A DNA stretch of 64,000 nt, from the NCBI GenBank assembly GCA_035582835.1, contig JAYKAV010002585.1, positions 709,079 through 773,078 of the forward strand, given 5' to 3'. This DNA is from Phoebastria nigripes (lineage: Eukaryota > Chordata > Aves > Procellariiformes > Diomedeidae). The notes beneath the pieces were generated by a model that saw nothing but the letters and a program-made list of their open reading frames with translations, was not told the DNA's origin and did no database searches. A program made the translations under genes and the position numbers. Each line of letters opens with the position of its first letter. Positions within the stretch are counted from its first letter, which is position 1. This document shows, in pieces, positions 44,371-57,790 of the stretch.

Positions 44371-47281
44371 CTTGGCGCTGGATTAAAGAAGCGTGCATGT
44401 TCACGGGTAAGCATGGAAGAAACCTGGCTGTGTTGTAGGCTGAGATTCTCCAAAGCCAGCTGCGGGTATAGCCATGCTGAAATCACCGGCGAGCCTGCCG
44501 CCTCCACGGGAGAGGTGCCATGGGGTGCTCCACGGTGTTTCAGCGGGAGGGAGGCTGTGCTGTAGCCCTGCCCCTGGGGCAGGTTTGCACCAGCTCCTCT
44601 TGCACAGAACGGATGCCAAAATGTCGCAACTTCAACGTGAGCTGGAAGCTCTCTGTTGGCTGGAAGAGCCAAAATGGTTTGAGTAGTTACTTCTGTGTCC
44701 TTGATGCAGCAAGCTTATACGGGGCTCTGCAACACTCGCTTTTATTAATAGCCTGGATGTCCTGAGCATTTTTCTTTTTTGGTTCTCACGAGTTATTTTC
44801 ACTGCACAGCTTCCCATGATCACTCAATTTTGGGAGCTGATTAGACCAACTGGTGGGATAAATCCCCACAGATGAACCCACACCCAGAGAATCAAGAGTG
44901 TTTCTATAAAAAGTTAGGAACATGTGCATGGCATTGTGGGTACAAACAAGACTCAGCACGTATCTGCCTTTCCTCTGCTGAGAAAAGCTCATTCGGTTAC
45001 ATGGAGTTTTAAATAAAGACAACGCTGGCCACCTTTGATGGTACCTGGCCCTTGACTAGCCCCCCTTGCACAAGCACTCAAGGTATTACTCAATGAGGGT
45101 AAGGGAATTACATTTCCATGCTAGTTCTGTTCTCTTGTTTGTAATGAAGTGCTAGGGATCAGATCTGTCTGTGACTTGCTTTTGCATGAGTATCTGCCCT
45201 CTTTTAATACTTTGAACATCCTAGGAAAGACCATTGCACAGGGACAGAAAGTCCTCTCGGATGCGATTGGGGTAAATGGGTTCACTTTATTCCTACAGCC
45301 TGCCTAGGCAGAGATGTGGAGTTGCACAGCTACAGCAGTGATGTTAAACACCTACGGCGATATCTTGGTCCTGTAAAAATCAATAGTAAAACCTTCTTGG
45401 ATCCTGGACTCTATCCAGGCTGTGGAAACAGCGAATTGTGCAGAAAAAGCTAGCATTAGACAAGAGCTACAGGAGTCATACAGGAGTCATTTGGAAGCTC
45501 AATAAGAGCTTCCAAAGGCCTTTGGGGTTTGTTCCCTCCAACAACGAGGTATCAAAGGAGCTTGCGGAACGGATTTAAGCAACTACAGTGGGACTTGGAC
45601 AAAACATGGGTCTTCATGAAGGTCCAGCACAGACTTCTTGGGGGTACAGGGACACATGCATTGAGCTCTGTGGAGATCTAAACCTACTACCAGCACTCAC
45701 ATACCCTCCTCTCGCACATGTACTGGCAGGACCAGCTTTTATAAATAGACGTACCTATGTTTGTACGCGCAGACAAATTCCCATATCCACTAAAATACAG
45801 GAGCCATCCTAAAGCGGATGTATTGTACACATCTCTGGGGGAGGTGCGTGCCATGTTATTCATAGCAGCCCACACTGAAAGACAACAACTTTTGCCTAAG
45901 CTATGAAGTGAAACACTCGGGAGTGTGCTCCTTAACTCCCTGTGTAGGTAGTACCACATAATCATCAACTACATGACTACAGACTACTTCCCCCTCCCAC
46001 ATTCAGTTCTTATTCTGGATCGTGATCACTCACTGAATGAGAATTCAGGATTTCGTTTACGCCCCTCCATTTGCCTTTTTATTGTACAATACTCAGACTC
46101 TGCTCTGAAGACAGGTCTATTACTATTCTCGGGCATTTTTGTTTGATCTTTGTCATGGTCCGAGTATCAACACTGTGAACATGAACAGCAGAGGAAGAAA
46201 GTCTTCTTGCCTCCAACTCAGGTATTTGGACCCAGACCTGCCAGCTGCCAAAGTCTTACTCAGTCCCTGGCTTGGACTTGCTTAAAGCATATAAAATCTT
46301 CGGGGAATTTCTCTGTAAAATCCATATGAGTATATGCAAATTACTTCCTCTTCCCCCTCCCCAGAGGTTTAACATAGCAAAACCTAGATGTACTAGGCTG
46401 GCAAACAGACCAGGCCCCAACAAATTTCGTAATTCCCAGCAGTATGACTATTAGAGTTACTCTAGAAGAAGCTTGCCAGAATATTAACTGGGGAAAAACA
46501 CTGAATTTTCACTACCTTTATTTTCAGAAACATCTAAACTTCTCTAAATAAAAAAAAAAAAAATTAGCTGGAGGTAGAAACTGCCAACATGAGATATGTC
46601 AGGCTGGTGGCTGAGTCCAAAGCAAGTGACAGTACCTGTGTGCAACATAGCTCAGCTTTGCTATACGAGAGATATGGGACACCTGATGGCACCTCCAAAG
46701 CAGCTATGAATCCTGTCAAAACAGCACACCTGGGACACAGGGAAGGGCTCCCCACATTTTGGTGTCAGAGCATTGAGTCTGTGGGCAAGCAGTACACCTG
46801 GTCTGATGTATTGAAGAAAAGTAGCGTAGGAAGCAAATTTGTCTAGTGCCCAATCTGCTAGACTATGCTTTCTCCCTGATGTATATGACCATAGGACCAG
46901 ATATGCATCCTTACATGTGATGTGTGTGCGCCTCTGTGAGAAAGACAGCAGAGACCTGATCTACAACAGCATCCAAAGCTGATGCTGTGGAAAAGACAGG
47001 GAACTGGAAGATACTCTCTTCACGGTCACTAACAATATGGATGTTTTAGCACTGCCCTCCACATAGCTAAGATAAAAATAACCTTTCTATAAATGCACCA
47101 CTGTATTCTGAGGTTGAATAAGACTCCCAGTGAAATCACTCCAAGGCATTCAGAAAACAATTTACTATTTATCTCACTGAAGGAAGCTAGTCCCTAGTTT
47201 TTCCTTGTCTCTTCTCGCTAGGGCTCTAAAGTCCCTGGAGGATAACTATTTTGATAAATTGCATAACAAATTACATTTCAG
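44371..47281. other. Unique non-coding DNA
   Basis: An 11-base tandem duplication (acaggagtcat) lies at about 45469-45490. An A14 run lies at about 46550-46563. No gene was recognised. Minus-strand frame 44214-44672 (152 codons) overlaps unrelated open frames and is not supported. Confidence 0.5.
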
Positions 47282-47394
47282 GGCTGTACATCTCCATTGC
47301 GGAGTATGGAAGCAGCGTAAGGCCGCCTGTTTTCATGAGCTATTTCGAGACATGACGGCCAGCCCTGGCTTTCTCAGAATCCATCAGCGTCGCA
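47282..47394 (+). other. Candidate 113-bp exon, unrecognised
   Basis: The acceptor 'aaattacatttcag' is fair (short pyrimidine tract) and the donor CGCA|GTAAGTG is strong. The segment is open: one base, 37 codons, one base. The peptide starts AVHLHCGVWKQRKAACFHEL and continues basic and aromatic. I do not recognise it. The frame is also open upstream of the acceptor. Confidence 0.2.
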
Positions 47395-49244
47395 GTAAGT
47401 GTTTGTTTCCAAGCATGCACATGTACACCCACCACCGCACATCTCTCATTGACCCGATGGTTCCCACATATCCCCCTCAATGAGACGTTTCCCTTCACAC
47501 CAGAGGATGACCAAGAAGGTGCTCCACTTGAGAAGGTCTGGTAGCAAAAGGAAAGAATTCAGCTCATCCCTATGGTGGGCTTCCAGCTTTGATCTCCTTG
47601 ATAACCACTGCATCTGGTGACCATCTGTGATTAAAAATGGCTTCCCAGGAAGAAATGCTTAGGCTCAACATGGGGAGGTCGGTTATTTTTAACCGAAACC
47701 TAATCCACCTTGGTGTCTCAGGAAAACAAGCATGTTCAGCAGAATCGGTCCTTTAGAGTCAACGTGTGCTATCACAACCTAATGTTACTTTTGGCAAACA
47801 AACCAGTATCACCTACTTGCCCAGGCTCATCCATGTACGCACAGCTGCCAAGAGAAAACAGGATGAAGAAAGGATGACACGTTACTAATCTTTAACCACG
47901 CATGTTCAAAGTGCAAATGGAAAGAATGAACACCCTTGACCCTACACTCCTCTGTTTATCACCGGAATAAATGAAGCCCCGGCTGTGACCGGGTAACTTT
48001 CCCCATAGCATGAGTATGTCTCTGTCCTGGGCAGAGGGTCAAGGAGAGAGCTGTGACTCCAAACCTTTTCAGCTCCAGAGCTTCTTGGCTAGGACTGTTA
48101 ATCACAGCAGCTGCAGGGATGCAGGGACACTAAAACTGGGCTGTATCAGATGACCAACAACTCCCACTGCAAGGCAACAGAGAGCAAGGGCTTGGTGTCT
48201 GGACTCTGCCTACTGTTCAAGAAGGCCTAAAGAAAGTAAAACCCAGGAACCCATAGAATGAAAATTCTTCCCTCATCCTTTCCTNCCCCTGCCCAGTCAC
48301 GTGCAAGTGGGAAGAAAGGGGAAAGCATTGCCCTGCCTGCATCTCTCTGCTCTGGTCAACACCCTGCCTTGTCTTTGAGACAGTGGAGCTAGGATGCTGC
48401 TTTGCATTTGCCACCACATGCCTTGTGCAGAGTATCCTGTGTAAACACTGCAGATCTTGACTTTGCATTGCTGAGATGTGCGTACACGCCTGAGTCATGG
48501 CTTCGATGTGATTGACAGCCCTCTGCTCCAGAAGCCTCCAGAGAGCTTAAGCTGTGGGAGTTTTGTAAGCAAAGATGTTATGTAAGTGGATAGCTATTTT
48601 TGTTCAAAGTTTAGTTCTGTACTCTATGAGACTAAAAATACATGCACACAAAACTAAAGAACACGTTTCTAAAACTCATTAAACAGCCGTGCCCTTTCTC
48701 CCATGATCCTCTTCCCAGTGGCAGCATCTGCCAAAGGTTTTATGTGCACTACGGAGAGCAAGGCTTCTCCTTTGTAACCAGCCTCCTCCTCTTCCTTCAT
48801 CATCCTCCAAGACCACAGTCCAGCACTCAGGACACCACAAGCACTTCCGCCACAAAGAAATGTGGTAGCAATGCTGGAGCAGAAAATAAGATCACCTTAA
48901 GGTGGCCGCAGGCAACTGCTGCAGCTCTGAAACCAGACCATGTTCAGCATCTGGGGCAGCCCTTACCTGCCAGCTGCAAAGTCCTTTTTGCAAAGCAATG
49001 GCATCGTGACCCCAGATGATGAGGAAGAAGGATGTCCTGCCAGGCAGGTGAGGGCAGCACAAGAGGTTGTAAGCTACTGGGAGAGGAAAGGCAGCTACAT
49101 GGCTAACAGCTGCTTTATTTTAGCAGAAGTCAGCACTAGAAGGAAGCAAGTCTCCCGTGGGTCCATACTCTGGTCTCAAAGCAGCACATAGGGATGACCT
49201 GGCAATGCAGCATCATCACTTCTCTGCTCTGCCCAAAATTTTCA
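47395..49244. other. Unique non-coding DNA
   Basis: A short open segment at about 48532-48581 lies between a fair acceptor (ccctctgctccag) and a GTAAGTG donor, but is only about 50 bases. One ambiguous base lies near 48285. Nothing else is recognised. Confidence 0.5.
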
Positions 49245-49400
49245 GAGTGATCTTGGGTCAGTGCCTTAGGCACAGATCCACAGAGGTCTACAGAAAGGCT
49301 TTCGGGAGATGGCCAAAGAGCAAAAGTCAGCATGCCTTCGTTCCTCCCTCTGTAAAATTCAGATGGCAGCACAGCCCTACCTCCCCCAGTGTCAGCATTA
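49245..49400 (-). mobile_element. Possible MIR-like fragment, antisense
   Basis: 'atcttgggtcagtgcctta' followed at a distance by 'ctccctctgtaaaattcag' and 'cctacctccc' matches the order of MIR in reverse (cttgggcaagtcactta, ctcatctgtaaaatgggga, cctacctc), with an unmatched stretch between. Weak. Confidence 0.28.
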
Positions 49401-49824
49401 TACATTTCTTGTTGGCTGGGAGGTGATCAAGGGGATGGGAGCAGGAGCCAAAATGAATAGGGTGTAGCTCAGGCACAAGCTAAGCCTTTGATTCTGTCCC
49501 GTGAAACTTTTTAGACTGAATAAATCAGGCCTGTTATCATTTAGATGCTTTGAGAAAACCCCACTGAACTTCTAGGAGATTGTCTACTGTTAGCTAAAGA
49601 ATTCAGACAGTTAAATGATACTTGCTAATTCTGGTGCTCCACTAGGCCCAGACATCCATCCCTGCTGGCAGGTCTAATGAGGACTTTGGTCTGCACAAGA
49701 AATGGTTATTCATCATCCTTGCCCCTTATGTAAATGTTCTGCTTCGTCTCAGAAGAAAGGAAAGGAAAAAAAAAGCTATAAATAAAAAGTAAGCGGCTAT
49801 TTTTGGAAAAGAATTTTCTTCCTG

Positions 49825-49848
49825 GTGTATGTGTCTGTGTGCGTGTGT
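49825..49848 (+). repeat. Short imperfect (TG)n tract
   Basis: TG/TA/CG dinucleotides over 24 bases with one break. Confidence 0.6.
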
Positions 49849-49913
49849 AAACAATTATCTTCTGCATTTCTGTCAGCTTATCTAATCTCTTAAACAAATA
49901 CCAAAGAAGTTGG

Positions 49914-49928
49914 TTTTTTTTTTTTTTT
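49914..49928 (+). repeat. T15 homopolymer
   Basis: Fifteen consecutive T residues follow a G pair. No parent retroposed sequence was recognised on the minus strand. Confidence 0.7.
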
Positions 49929-52900
49929 ATGGCTTGGTTGTCTTCATCAGTCTCTCCAAAGGACTCCTTCAGGGGTCAGGTTCTCCAAGCACTACCACAT
50001 ATCCCAGGTGTGCCCATCATGGTAATCGAGCTGCAACCGATGCACCAGGCAGTCTGGCCCTTGGAGTCATTGCTTGATCCCGTGTTCTGTAAGGACATAA
50101 TTCCCTACAGCTATCTACCTGTATATTTATACCTGCTTATTGCATGTGCTTTAATTTCACTCACCATCATGCTAAGGGGGTACACATGGGTGTGATTTTT
50201 GGCTGCAGGGAACTGCTCCCCGCACCACCAGTCCCCCTGCCCATCAGCATCCTCTGAGGCACGCACCTACTGCTGTCACTGCCTCAGAGAGGGCTCTTTC
50301 CAAAACTATTGGGGGGGAAGGACACTGCCCAAGTGCCCCTGGAGCAAGGTGGAATAGCCTGCCCTGGGCTTGAGGGAGCAGGCAGAGCAAAAGGGATTTC
50401 AAAGAAAATGAGGTAGTTGCAGTTACAGATGGATGAGTACCTTGGGGAGGGGAACAGGCAGGATATATATAAAACAAAAGCAGCTTTAGGAGCAGAAACA
50501 AGCTGCTAATGGCAATGGAAAAGCTCTCCACAAGACACAGCAGCCTCCTCGTGTGTGCTGATAAGAGATAGGGTTAAGTGAGTGGAACATCACGTGCCTG
50601 GACCATTCACGGCTCTCCTTCCTACGCAAGCAACAAGCTCTGGAGGTTGATAACACAGGAATGTCAATGCAGAGCTAAAAAAAAAACCCTCCTGTGTGCT
50701 GCTTTAAATATTCCCAGGAACTCAGGGCTTGTTCTGAAAGCATCTGATTCAAAGCCTAGGGAGGGCTCTTCACTCGAGCTTGTGATAACGTTGCTTACCA
50801 TGCTGGAAGGCAGGAAGAGGCGAGGAGGCTTGAAACACTGCATTGGCCTTGCTGCATGTCAAATCATTTTCACCAGGAGCAAAGAGATAACTAAGAAGGG
50901 ACAGAGAGAACAGAATTACTCAAATGCTGGATTTGCTAAGAGAATAGCAAGCACGTTATGAAAAAAATTAAAAAGCGATTGTCCTACACGTGCCTTGTTC
51001 TTTATGTCCGTATCCTCAGCCTCTCACTGCTGCCCGGCGTCAGAGACACAAGCTTGTACAGACCTCAGGTCCAACAACAGATGTCACTTCCTATGAGGAA
51101 TCATCAAATATATAGTATTTTTTTAAACTATTTAGCTGAATTCCCATCCTGTTGAAGTCAGAGTTTTATCCCTGCATTCAGCAGGGCCAGAAATTAAGTG
51201 CTCGTACTGAAAGTCTGTGGCAGAGGAAGACTTCAGTCCAACCCAACCTCCCAGTCAAACCTAGTTCTCCATCAAAACCTGTAAGCTCATCCTTCTTGCA
51301 GTGCAAAAAGTCTGTATTTCCTTCATCCAGTTACCCAAAGATCAACAACTGTTGAAGGTCTTATGCCAGTGTGGAGAATATTTTGAACACTAGTCACCCA
51401 GAGGTCCAGACTCCCTTGTTCTCAGAGTTTCACAGAGTCCTTTAAAGGCCTAGAAAACATAGCAGAGAACAGGATTGAAAACAGTTGCCTTTCCTCCCAC
51501 CTCTAGTTTTATGCTTCGAACTACCATGGGAGGGTTTCCAGGGTGGGCTCCTGCATCTAGGAGCTGTGGTGCCCAACACATTCATGCCCTGATCTTGAAA
51601 GCAGCAAATGCCCATGCTACAAGTACAGTCAGACAGGGACCGTATGTGCTCAGCATCTCTGAAAAAAATCAGGCCAACGAAATCTCAGTTTTATCAGTTA
51701 TAAACTGTGATACCCAAAACCTCTTTCCCAGATGCCTGAATACAGTTATTTGTCCGAATTCAGCTTTCCTTGCTCAACACCACCTGCCACACTGGGAAGT
51801 GGAAAAGGACCACAGCTTTTTGAAGTACATGGTGGTAGAAAATGTTTCAGAGAGGCCACAACCACTTTACTCCTCTGGTTAATTCTCCATTGTCTGCGGC
51901 ACAGGAGGAAGAGGATGCCCTGGGGCAAGCAGGCAGGATGGGTACCACACGGCCAAAGCACCACGTGACTCCCCTCGCTTGGCCACCCTCCGGCAGAGCT
52001 TGGTGGCTGTGGCTGAGCGCAGCCTCACCAGGGCTAGCTCTGTCTCTGCCCTGCGGCTTCCAGTGCACTGCTTCTGTCTGGGCTCCTTCACCACATCGGG
52101 CAGGAAACTCAGAGCCGCTTCCAGCCAGAGCTGGCTCTGGAAATGAGCGTCTGCGCTCACTCTGCACGAGTGCGCGCTGCAGGGACCAAGCTCTCCACGC
52201 ACCAACTTGGTGGGAAAGCAGATACTGGAAATCAAACAAAAAATGGACCGGGCTTTCCTATAAAGTCATCCCTAGGATGAAATAGTCTATGGCAGGGTCT
52301 CTGAAGCTCTGAACTCTTGCTCTCAGCTAGTGCTTGTTTTTCTATTGCATAATGGAGCCTGGCCGAAACCCACGCTGCCATTTACCATGCTGGTGTGCAG
52401 ATGCCTTTGCTAGAATAGAGTTAAGCTAAACAGAGCTGCATGAAAATCTGCAAAACCTGAAGATCCAAAAAGCAAGGTTGCAGCAACTTCTCCTCCCCCA
52501 CTTTCCAGGGCTGAATTGTGAGTGAACGTTCATACAGGCTGGCCAAACCCAGAACCGAGGTGTCTTGGCTACCGTAGGTTTTAGGGCCAAAGGCTAAATT
52601 CAGCTCACACACTGAAGTCAGTGTGGGTTTGTGGGTGCAAGCTAGACTGGAACTTCAGTCTGGTGGTTTGAGGAGGGAGAAACAATTTCGCTCTGATTTA
52701 AAAAAGAAAGAGAAACAAAATAAAATGCTGCCATTCCCTTGCAAATCCCAAGCTCTGTAATAATTCTGCTGCACTGGGTTGCTTTCCCTAGGTGACAGGG
52801 CACGGGAGACCATTTCTACCAGGTTTAGGAGCTGGCCCCTGTGGGACATGAGCGCTTTCCATCCTGTTGGACATTTTGGCTCAAGACATTCAGCCCCCTT

Positions 52901-55069
52901 TCCTAGGGCTCCCTCTCCCTGCAAACCCCACAAGGGGCCTCCACAATGACAAAGGCAAAGCTTTAAACTTTGTGCAATATCACAAAGGCTTTTCTGTACT
53001 CACTCATCTTACAACTGTAGTTTAGGTCTCTGCTCTTAGTTCTGTTTGGGTAGGGACTTCCTATTGCTGTTTACTCTTCTCAAGCATCTCCAGGCAGCCC
53101 CCGAGCATCTTGCAGCCACCCACTCACCATTACAGAACAAGCGTATCGCATCCCAGTTTTAACAGTGTTTGGTGGATTTCCTCTGCTGTTAAAAGCAAAA
53201 CAAGTTTTGTCTCACCCAAGCAGAATTACTGCAACATGGAGAGGAAAACCAAGGGAGATGGAAGGAAAAGCAAGGGAGAGTGAGAGCATCTCCACGCAGG
53301 ATGATTTCCAGCAAGGAAGCAAACTGCTGATCATGTAGTGCAGCACCCGGCCAAACACCACCTGCTCTCCTAGGCTGTCCCAGGACCCTCTCTGTGACTT
53401 CAGCCAGGGCCCAACTTTACCCCACCACCATTTATCCATGCTCTGCCACTAGCTAAGATGACAGTGAGGTGAGATATACCACTTTGATTTTCTCCCATTC
53501 ATTAACTGTGTCATTTCTTTTCAGTCACTGCCTGCAGCTGTAGCCAGTTCTCGAGGGAGTGCTGGGGAGGTTAGGAGGGTCTGGCAGGTTGAGCAGACTC
53601 TAACCAACGCCTCGCCACTCATATTGTTGCCCTCATGTCACCGTTGGCAGAAAATGCAAAGCCTACCTTTGACCTAATGCTTTCTCAGCTAATGCAATCC
53701 CTTCTAATACTGGTTGTGCTGTTCTTGGCTCACACCCGTGTAGGGGTCTCGCAGTAGTGCCAGCGCGGAGAGCATGGAATATCCATATGGCAGGCTAAAA
53801 TGTGACACTTCTAATGACATCCACTCTGTATTTCTTTGTCCCGGTGAGTGGCCTTTAACAAAAGGCGTGCTTATCACCAGTGGCCAGCAGTCAATGTCAC
53901 TCAGGAGCTGCCCAGTCACCAGCTGGGAGCATCCAGGTGCTGAGACGACAGATCCATCAGCATCACTGGTGAGACTGGGAAGGCCAAGCCAACAACGCTG
54001 TCCCCCACACTGTGTAGAAGGGATGCCGCTACTAGTCCTGAAAGTGAACAACTCCAACCAGTTCTTCACCTCTCTGACTCTGCAGAGAGGGAAGAGGCTC
54101 GAGTTCCCCCCAACACCTTTTCAGGCAGCAACATCTTTACTAAAGCTGAATTAAAGGAGGCCAGTTAGATCAGGGAGTGGGAGGAGACCAAGTCTCCACC
54201 ACACAATTTCATATGGCAAAGTAGCCTTCAAATACTAACTGTCCCCAGACGTTTTGTACCCAGGCCAGAAAGAAACCAGATGCCAATACCTTCAGATTCA
54301 ATGATAAATCCCTTTCCCATCTGGCCTCCTCTGAGAGCTTCAGAGAAGGACTGAAATAACTTGATGGTTTTCTGAGGTTTCCTAGTTACAGTTCTGCTGA
54401 TAATGGTAGTAGCTCAGCGGCCTCATCCACACTGCACAGGTGTATAAATATACCTTGAGCAATTCTCCCAGGTCACTTCTTCAGGTAATGTTGGTCTTGG
54501 CATTTTCTTGTGCAGCTTCAGTTGATACCTGAATTAGCAACTAAGAACTAAAAAGAATTAAAGAGGATTTCTAGTAACTGGGGTGCCACTTACACTAGCT
54601 CAGGGGCACAACTGAGCAAGCTGACCAGTAGGTGAATTATTGCAGAATTAATTTCTGTGTCAACCATCTCTGCTCTGTGCTGCAACAGCGACGTTTCAAA
54701 AGGCAGAGGAGTCAAGCTTCGGCACACAAAGACCATCTCCACTCAGACACCCTTCCAAGGATGATGAAAGGCTTGACCCAAAAACATTCTGCATAAACTT
54801 TAAGAGCAAGAGGAAAATCAGTTTTCTAACGTTATTTTTTAGTAGAAAGGTACAATACAGAAAATCTAGGGCATACTCCAGTGTCTCATTGGAGCCTCAT
54901 TTCCTTTCATCACATATTGTAAACTGTCTTCAGCACAAAGGGCTGAATACCCCCAAAAACTAAACAAAGAAAAGAATTCTTCCAAGATTCTATATTTATT
55001 CCATATATTTTATATCTAGATCCACTCTCAGACAGAAGAGCTCCGTCATATCTGCACGCAACAGCTTAC
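49929..55069. other. Unique non-coding DNA
   Basis: It includes overlapping open frames around 51842-52285 on both strands in GC-richer DNA with CpGs. These are typical shadow frames without splice support. No RNA gene or recognised repeat. Confidence 0.5.
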
Positions 55070-55174
55070 CTTTGCACATCCACATTGCAGCCTATGGTTG
55101 TCTAGTTGTGATTTAGACCAACATGCTTTACTTCCACCACAGCAGAAAATCAGGCTGCAGAGAGGCATGATTTT
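55070..55174 (-). other. Candidate 105-bp exon, unrecognised
   Basis: The minus-strand donor GCAAAG|GTAAGC is excellent; the acceptor (ggttggcacacctgcag) has a weak pyrimidine tract. The segment is exactly 35 codons in phase 0 at both ends, starting KIMPLCSLIFCC and cysteine-rich throughout (six Cys). A second, closer acceptor (atgcctctctgcag) would give a shorter form. I do not recognise the peptide. Confidence 0.18.
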
Positions 55175-55476
55175 CTGCAGGTGTGCCAACCTGACCTCTC
55201 TTCCAGGGTAGGGGGTGCAGGAAAATGTTACAGCCGAAACTGCCATAGGCACCGTAGTGCCAACTCTGAGCATAACCCCAACCTACCATCTTGTTCTGNC
55301 CCACAGGGATCCCTAATCAGCCTGATTCACGGCCAAAGGTGTCTCTTTCACACCTCTCTCTGCAGATACTTCTAGGCAATGATTGTTGTCTATTCAGGGA
55401 AACATTTCCAATGAATTCCTTTACGGCCACTCCTTTTCCTCACTCACTCCCTGGTTTTCCTTCTTTCTTATTTCAG

Positions 55477-55673
55477 ATCCCAACCCTGCTGCTGGGCTGC
55501 CGTAAAAGCACTCAGGGGGCACAAGCATTAGGACATTTTCCTTTCCAGCCCCTCATGAGCACTCAGAGGCAGAAAACACACGCCAGGCAGCCTGCTTCTC
55601 CATCGAACCCAATCCCTTTTCACCCAGCATCCCCAACCCCGCAGCCATCCCGCGCCTGGAGAAGGCAGCCCGG
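55477..55673 (+). other. Candidate 197-bp exon, unrecognised
   Basis: The acceptor 'ttccttctttcttatttcag' is one of the strongest in the window and the donor CCCGG|GTGAGC is good. Only one frame is open across the segment: 65 codons plus two bases, beginning IPTLLLGCRKSTQGAQALGH and then rich in Pro, Ser and Gln. The low-complexity composition fits a disordered region or a non-coding exon equally well. It lies 0.3 kb from a minus-strand candidate and 1.2 kb before the plus-strand candidate at 56842, with which it does not join in the same open frame. Confidence 0.25.
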
Positions 55674-56841
55674 GTGAGCTGCCACTTCCCCCTCTCGCAG
55701 CCCAAGTGACCTTAGCATGAAGAAATGTTTTCCTGGTATTCAGCCTACATTTCCCCTCGCCCAGTTTATCCCATTGTTTCTACTTAACCCTTCCTCAACT
55801 ACTCCGTCACTCTGAGACCTCTAACTGAATTTAGCTGCCACAGACATTTCTGAGATGCTTTAGGTGCAAGTAATTCAGGTTAGCAACTTATATGGCACCC
55901 CAACAGACATGGTATGTGTTCATATGCCCTTCAGATGTCCCTTATTTCAGGTCTTGAATTACCCAGTGACTTTCTGTTGAAAGTTGGTGATAAGAAATGT
56001 AACATCAGTGGAACAAACCTACTTGCCACTTGCACACAAGAAATGAACTCTACATCCCCTCCGAGCTTTCTGAGAGAGCTGCTTGGTTTGTTCACCCCAT
56101 GCCTGCTCCTTGTCAGACATGGTATCCCCCATCGCAGCCTTGCTGGTGTGCATGTAAGGAATCAAGACACAAGCATGGCTTCTGCTTCAGATACAGCAGG
56201 GCCATGAGAGTTGGGAAGAGGTCAGTGAGGAAGAGGAGTACTCTTTGGAGATTGCAGTTCCAAGGTGAATCTTTGCAAACCCTTCTCCCAGGAACAGGGG
56301 TATTGCTTCTGGTGTGGGGCAGTCCCTCTGAAGCTAGTTGGGACACCTAAGGCACAAAAAGCATGGTTGTAACCCTTTTATATTAAGACATAATCCAGTT
56401 GAAGACAAGGCACTGAGATGTTCTAAGACACAGGCATGCTGTGACTGCATGACTGACTACTGCTACCTGCAAAATCAAAACCCGTTCTTAGGAAAATTCC
56501 TGGAAATCAGTTTGAGACCAGCTTTTTCATGTTTCCTATGAATTCCCATTACTTCCCCCACACAAATACAAAGTATTTCTTTTAAAAAACTGAGATGTGG
56601 AGTGACACAGGAATATTGCAGAATATTGTCTTCTGTGGGCACCACTGAACTACACTGAGCATCATTTTGTAAAGCCCAGAACTCCCTCTGCCTTTTGATC
56701 TTTTTTAACCCTTTAATACTTGTCACACTCTCTCCAGAGAGGACTTCATGTCCATACCCTTAACATGGGCATGTGCNACTCAGCAGCCTTATACTCCAGA
56801 TCTCTCCCAGGCTTCCTTCCCAGTGATTTGCCTCCTTTCAG

Positions 56842-57068
56842 CCATTCAAAGTTATGTCCCAGGAACTTTCTCCTTGGTCCCAGCACTTCTATTTATAAGG
56901 ATCAACCACAAGCAGAGCATTTCTTCCACAAAACATAGTCCAAATTGGGCCCTGTGCAAAGTTTTTACTGGTTTCTCGCTGAAAGAGCCAATTTCATTGA
57001 AGACTCCTGGGCCAGACCAGAAAGGTCAAACCAGCAGTCGAGTTGCTCATTTGGAACAAAACTCAAAG
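56842..57068 (+). other. Candidate 227-bp exon, unrecognised
   Basis: The acceptor 'gtgatttgcctcctttcag' is good and the donor TCAAAG|GTAAGAG is near consensus. The segment is open as two bases plus 75 codons ending on a whole codon. The peptide starts IQSYVPGTFSLVPALLF, then becomes Lys/Ser/Gln-rich (FTGFSLKEPISLK, VAHLEQNSK). No family is recognised. Ambiguous base near 56777 lies just outside. Confidence 0.25.
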
Positions 57069-57677
57069 GTAAGAGAGCTTCCAGTCTCCTTGAAACGGCT
57101 TTGAAATCTTCCCCACCAGAAGACCTGTCCTTTGCAGGGATACGCCTGCTAGGAACCATGCCGTTGCCTGCCAGGACAGGTAAGGAAGGGTAGAGCGGTG
57201 ATGGATAACCCACCAAAACCTTCAGGACTCAGTTCCCATCTTCCTATTACCCTTATACAAGCCTGTGGATTAATTAGCAGATTTTCAGGGCTTGAGGATG
57301 CTCAAAGCACTGTTAAAGGGTTAACACCAAGACTGTTTTCACAGAGTGAAAGAAGAAGGTCTGGCTACAACTTCCCTTTGTTTCCCTCCTCCCTTCCCCA
57401 CCTTCCCTCCTGCTGCTTCTTTTATGAATAGGTCTTTACTGTGCCTCAAAAAAAAAATTGCCTCTCTGATGGCCTTGCTTTCCCCCGACTGCTTGGGGCC
57501 ATCAGAAAGCCAGTCAGAGGGTGGCTTTTGTAATAAGGAAAGCTTCTTCCAGGCAGAGGAAGACACTGCCTGGGGCTTCTATATTCACAGCCTTTCTATT
57601 TCTGGCTCTCCCTTTTCACAAGGCTTTGTTTGCTAAACCCTGCTCTCCCCCCATGGGACACTAGTGAGCATACTTAC

Positions 57678-57790
57678 CTCAGAAGCAGAATAAACTGGAA
57701 AAAAAAACCCAAAAACTTTGGCAGAGACCACCCCAGAGATGAGGGGCTTTGCATCTTACCTCTCTGCCTTTTCACCTTCCAGAGAGTTTG
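57678..57790 (-). other. Pair of microexon-like cassettes around a 65-base gap
   Basis: On the minus strand, a 31-base segment (57790-57760) has acceptor 'gtctcatttccag' and donor GAGAG|GTAAGAT. After 65 bases, a 17-base segment (57694-57678) has acceptor 'ttttttttttccag' and donor TGAG|GTAAGTA. All four signals are strong. Joined, the 48 bases are in one open frame of 16 codons. A 65-base intron would be near the lower limit for vertebrates, so alternative use of one or the other, or coincidence, is also possible. Confidence 0.15.
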
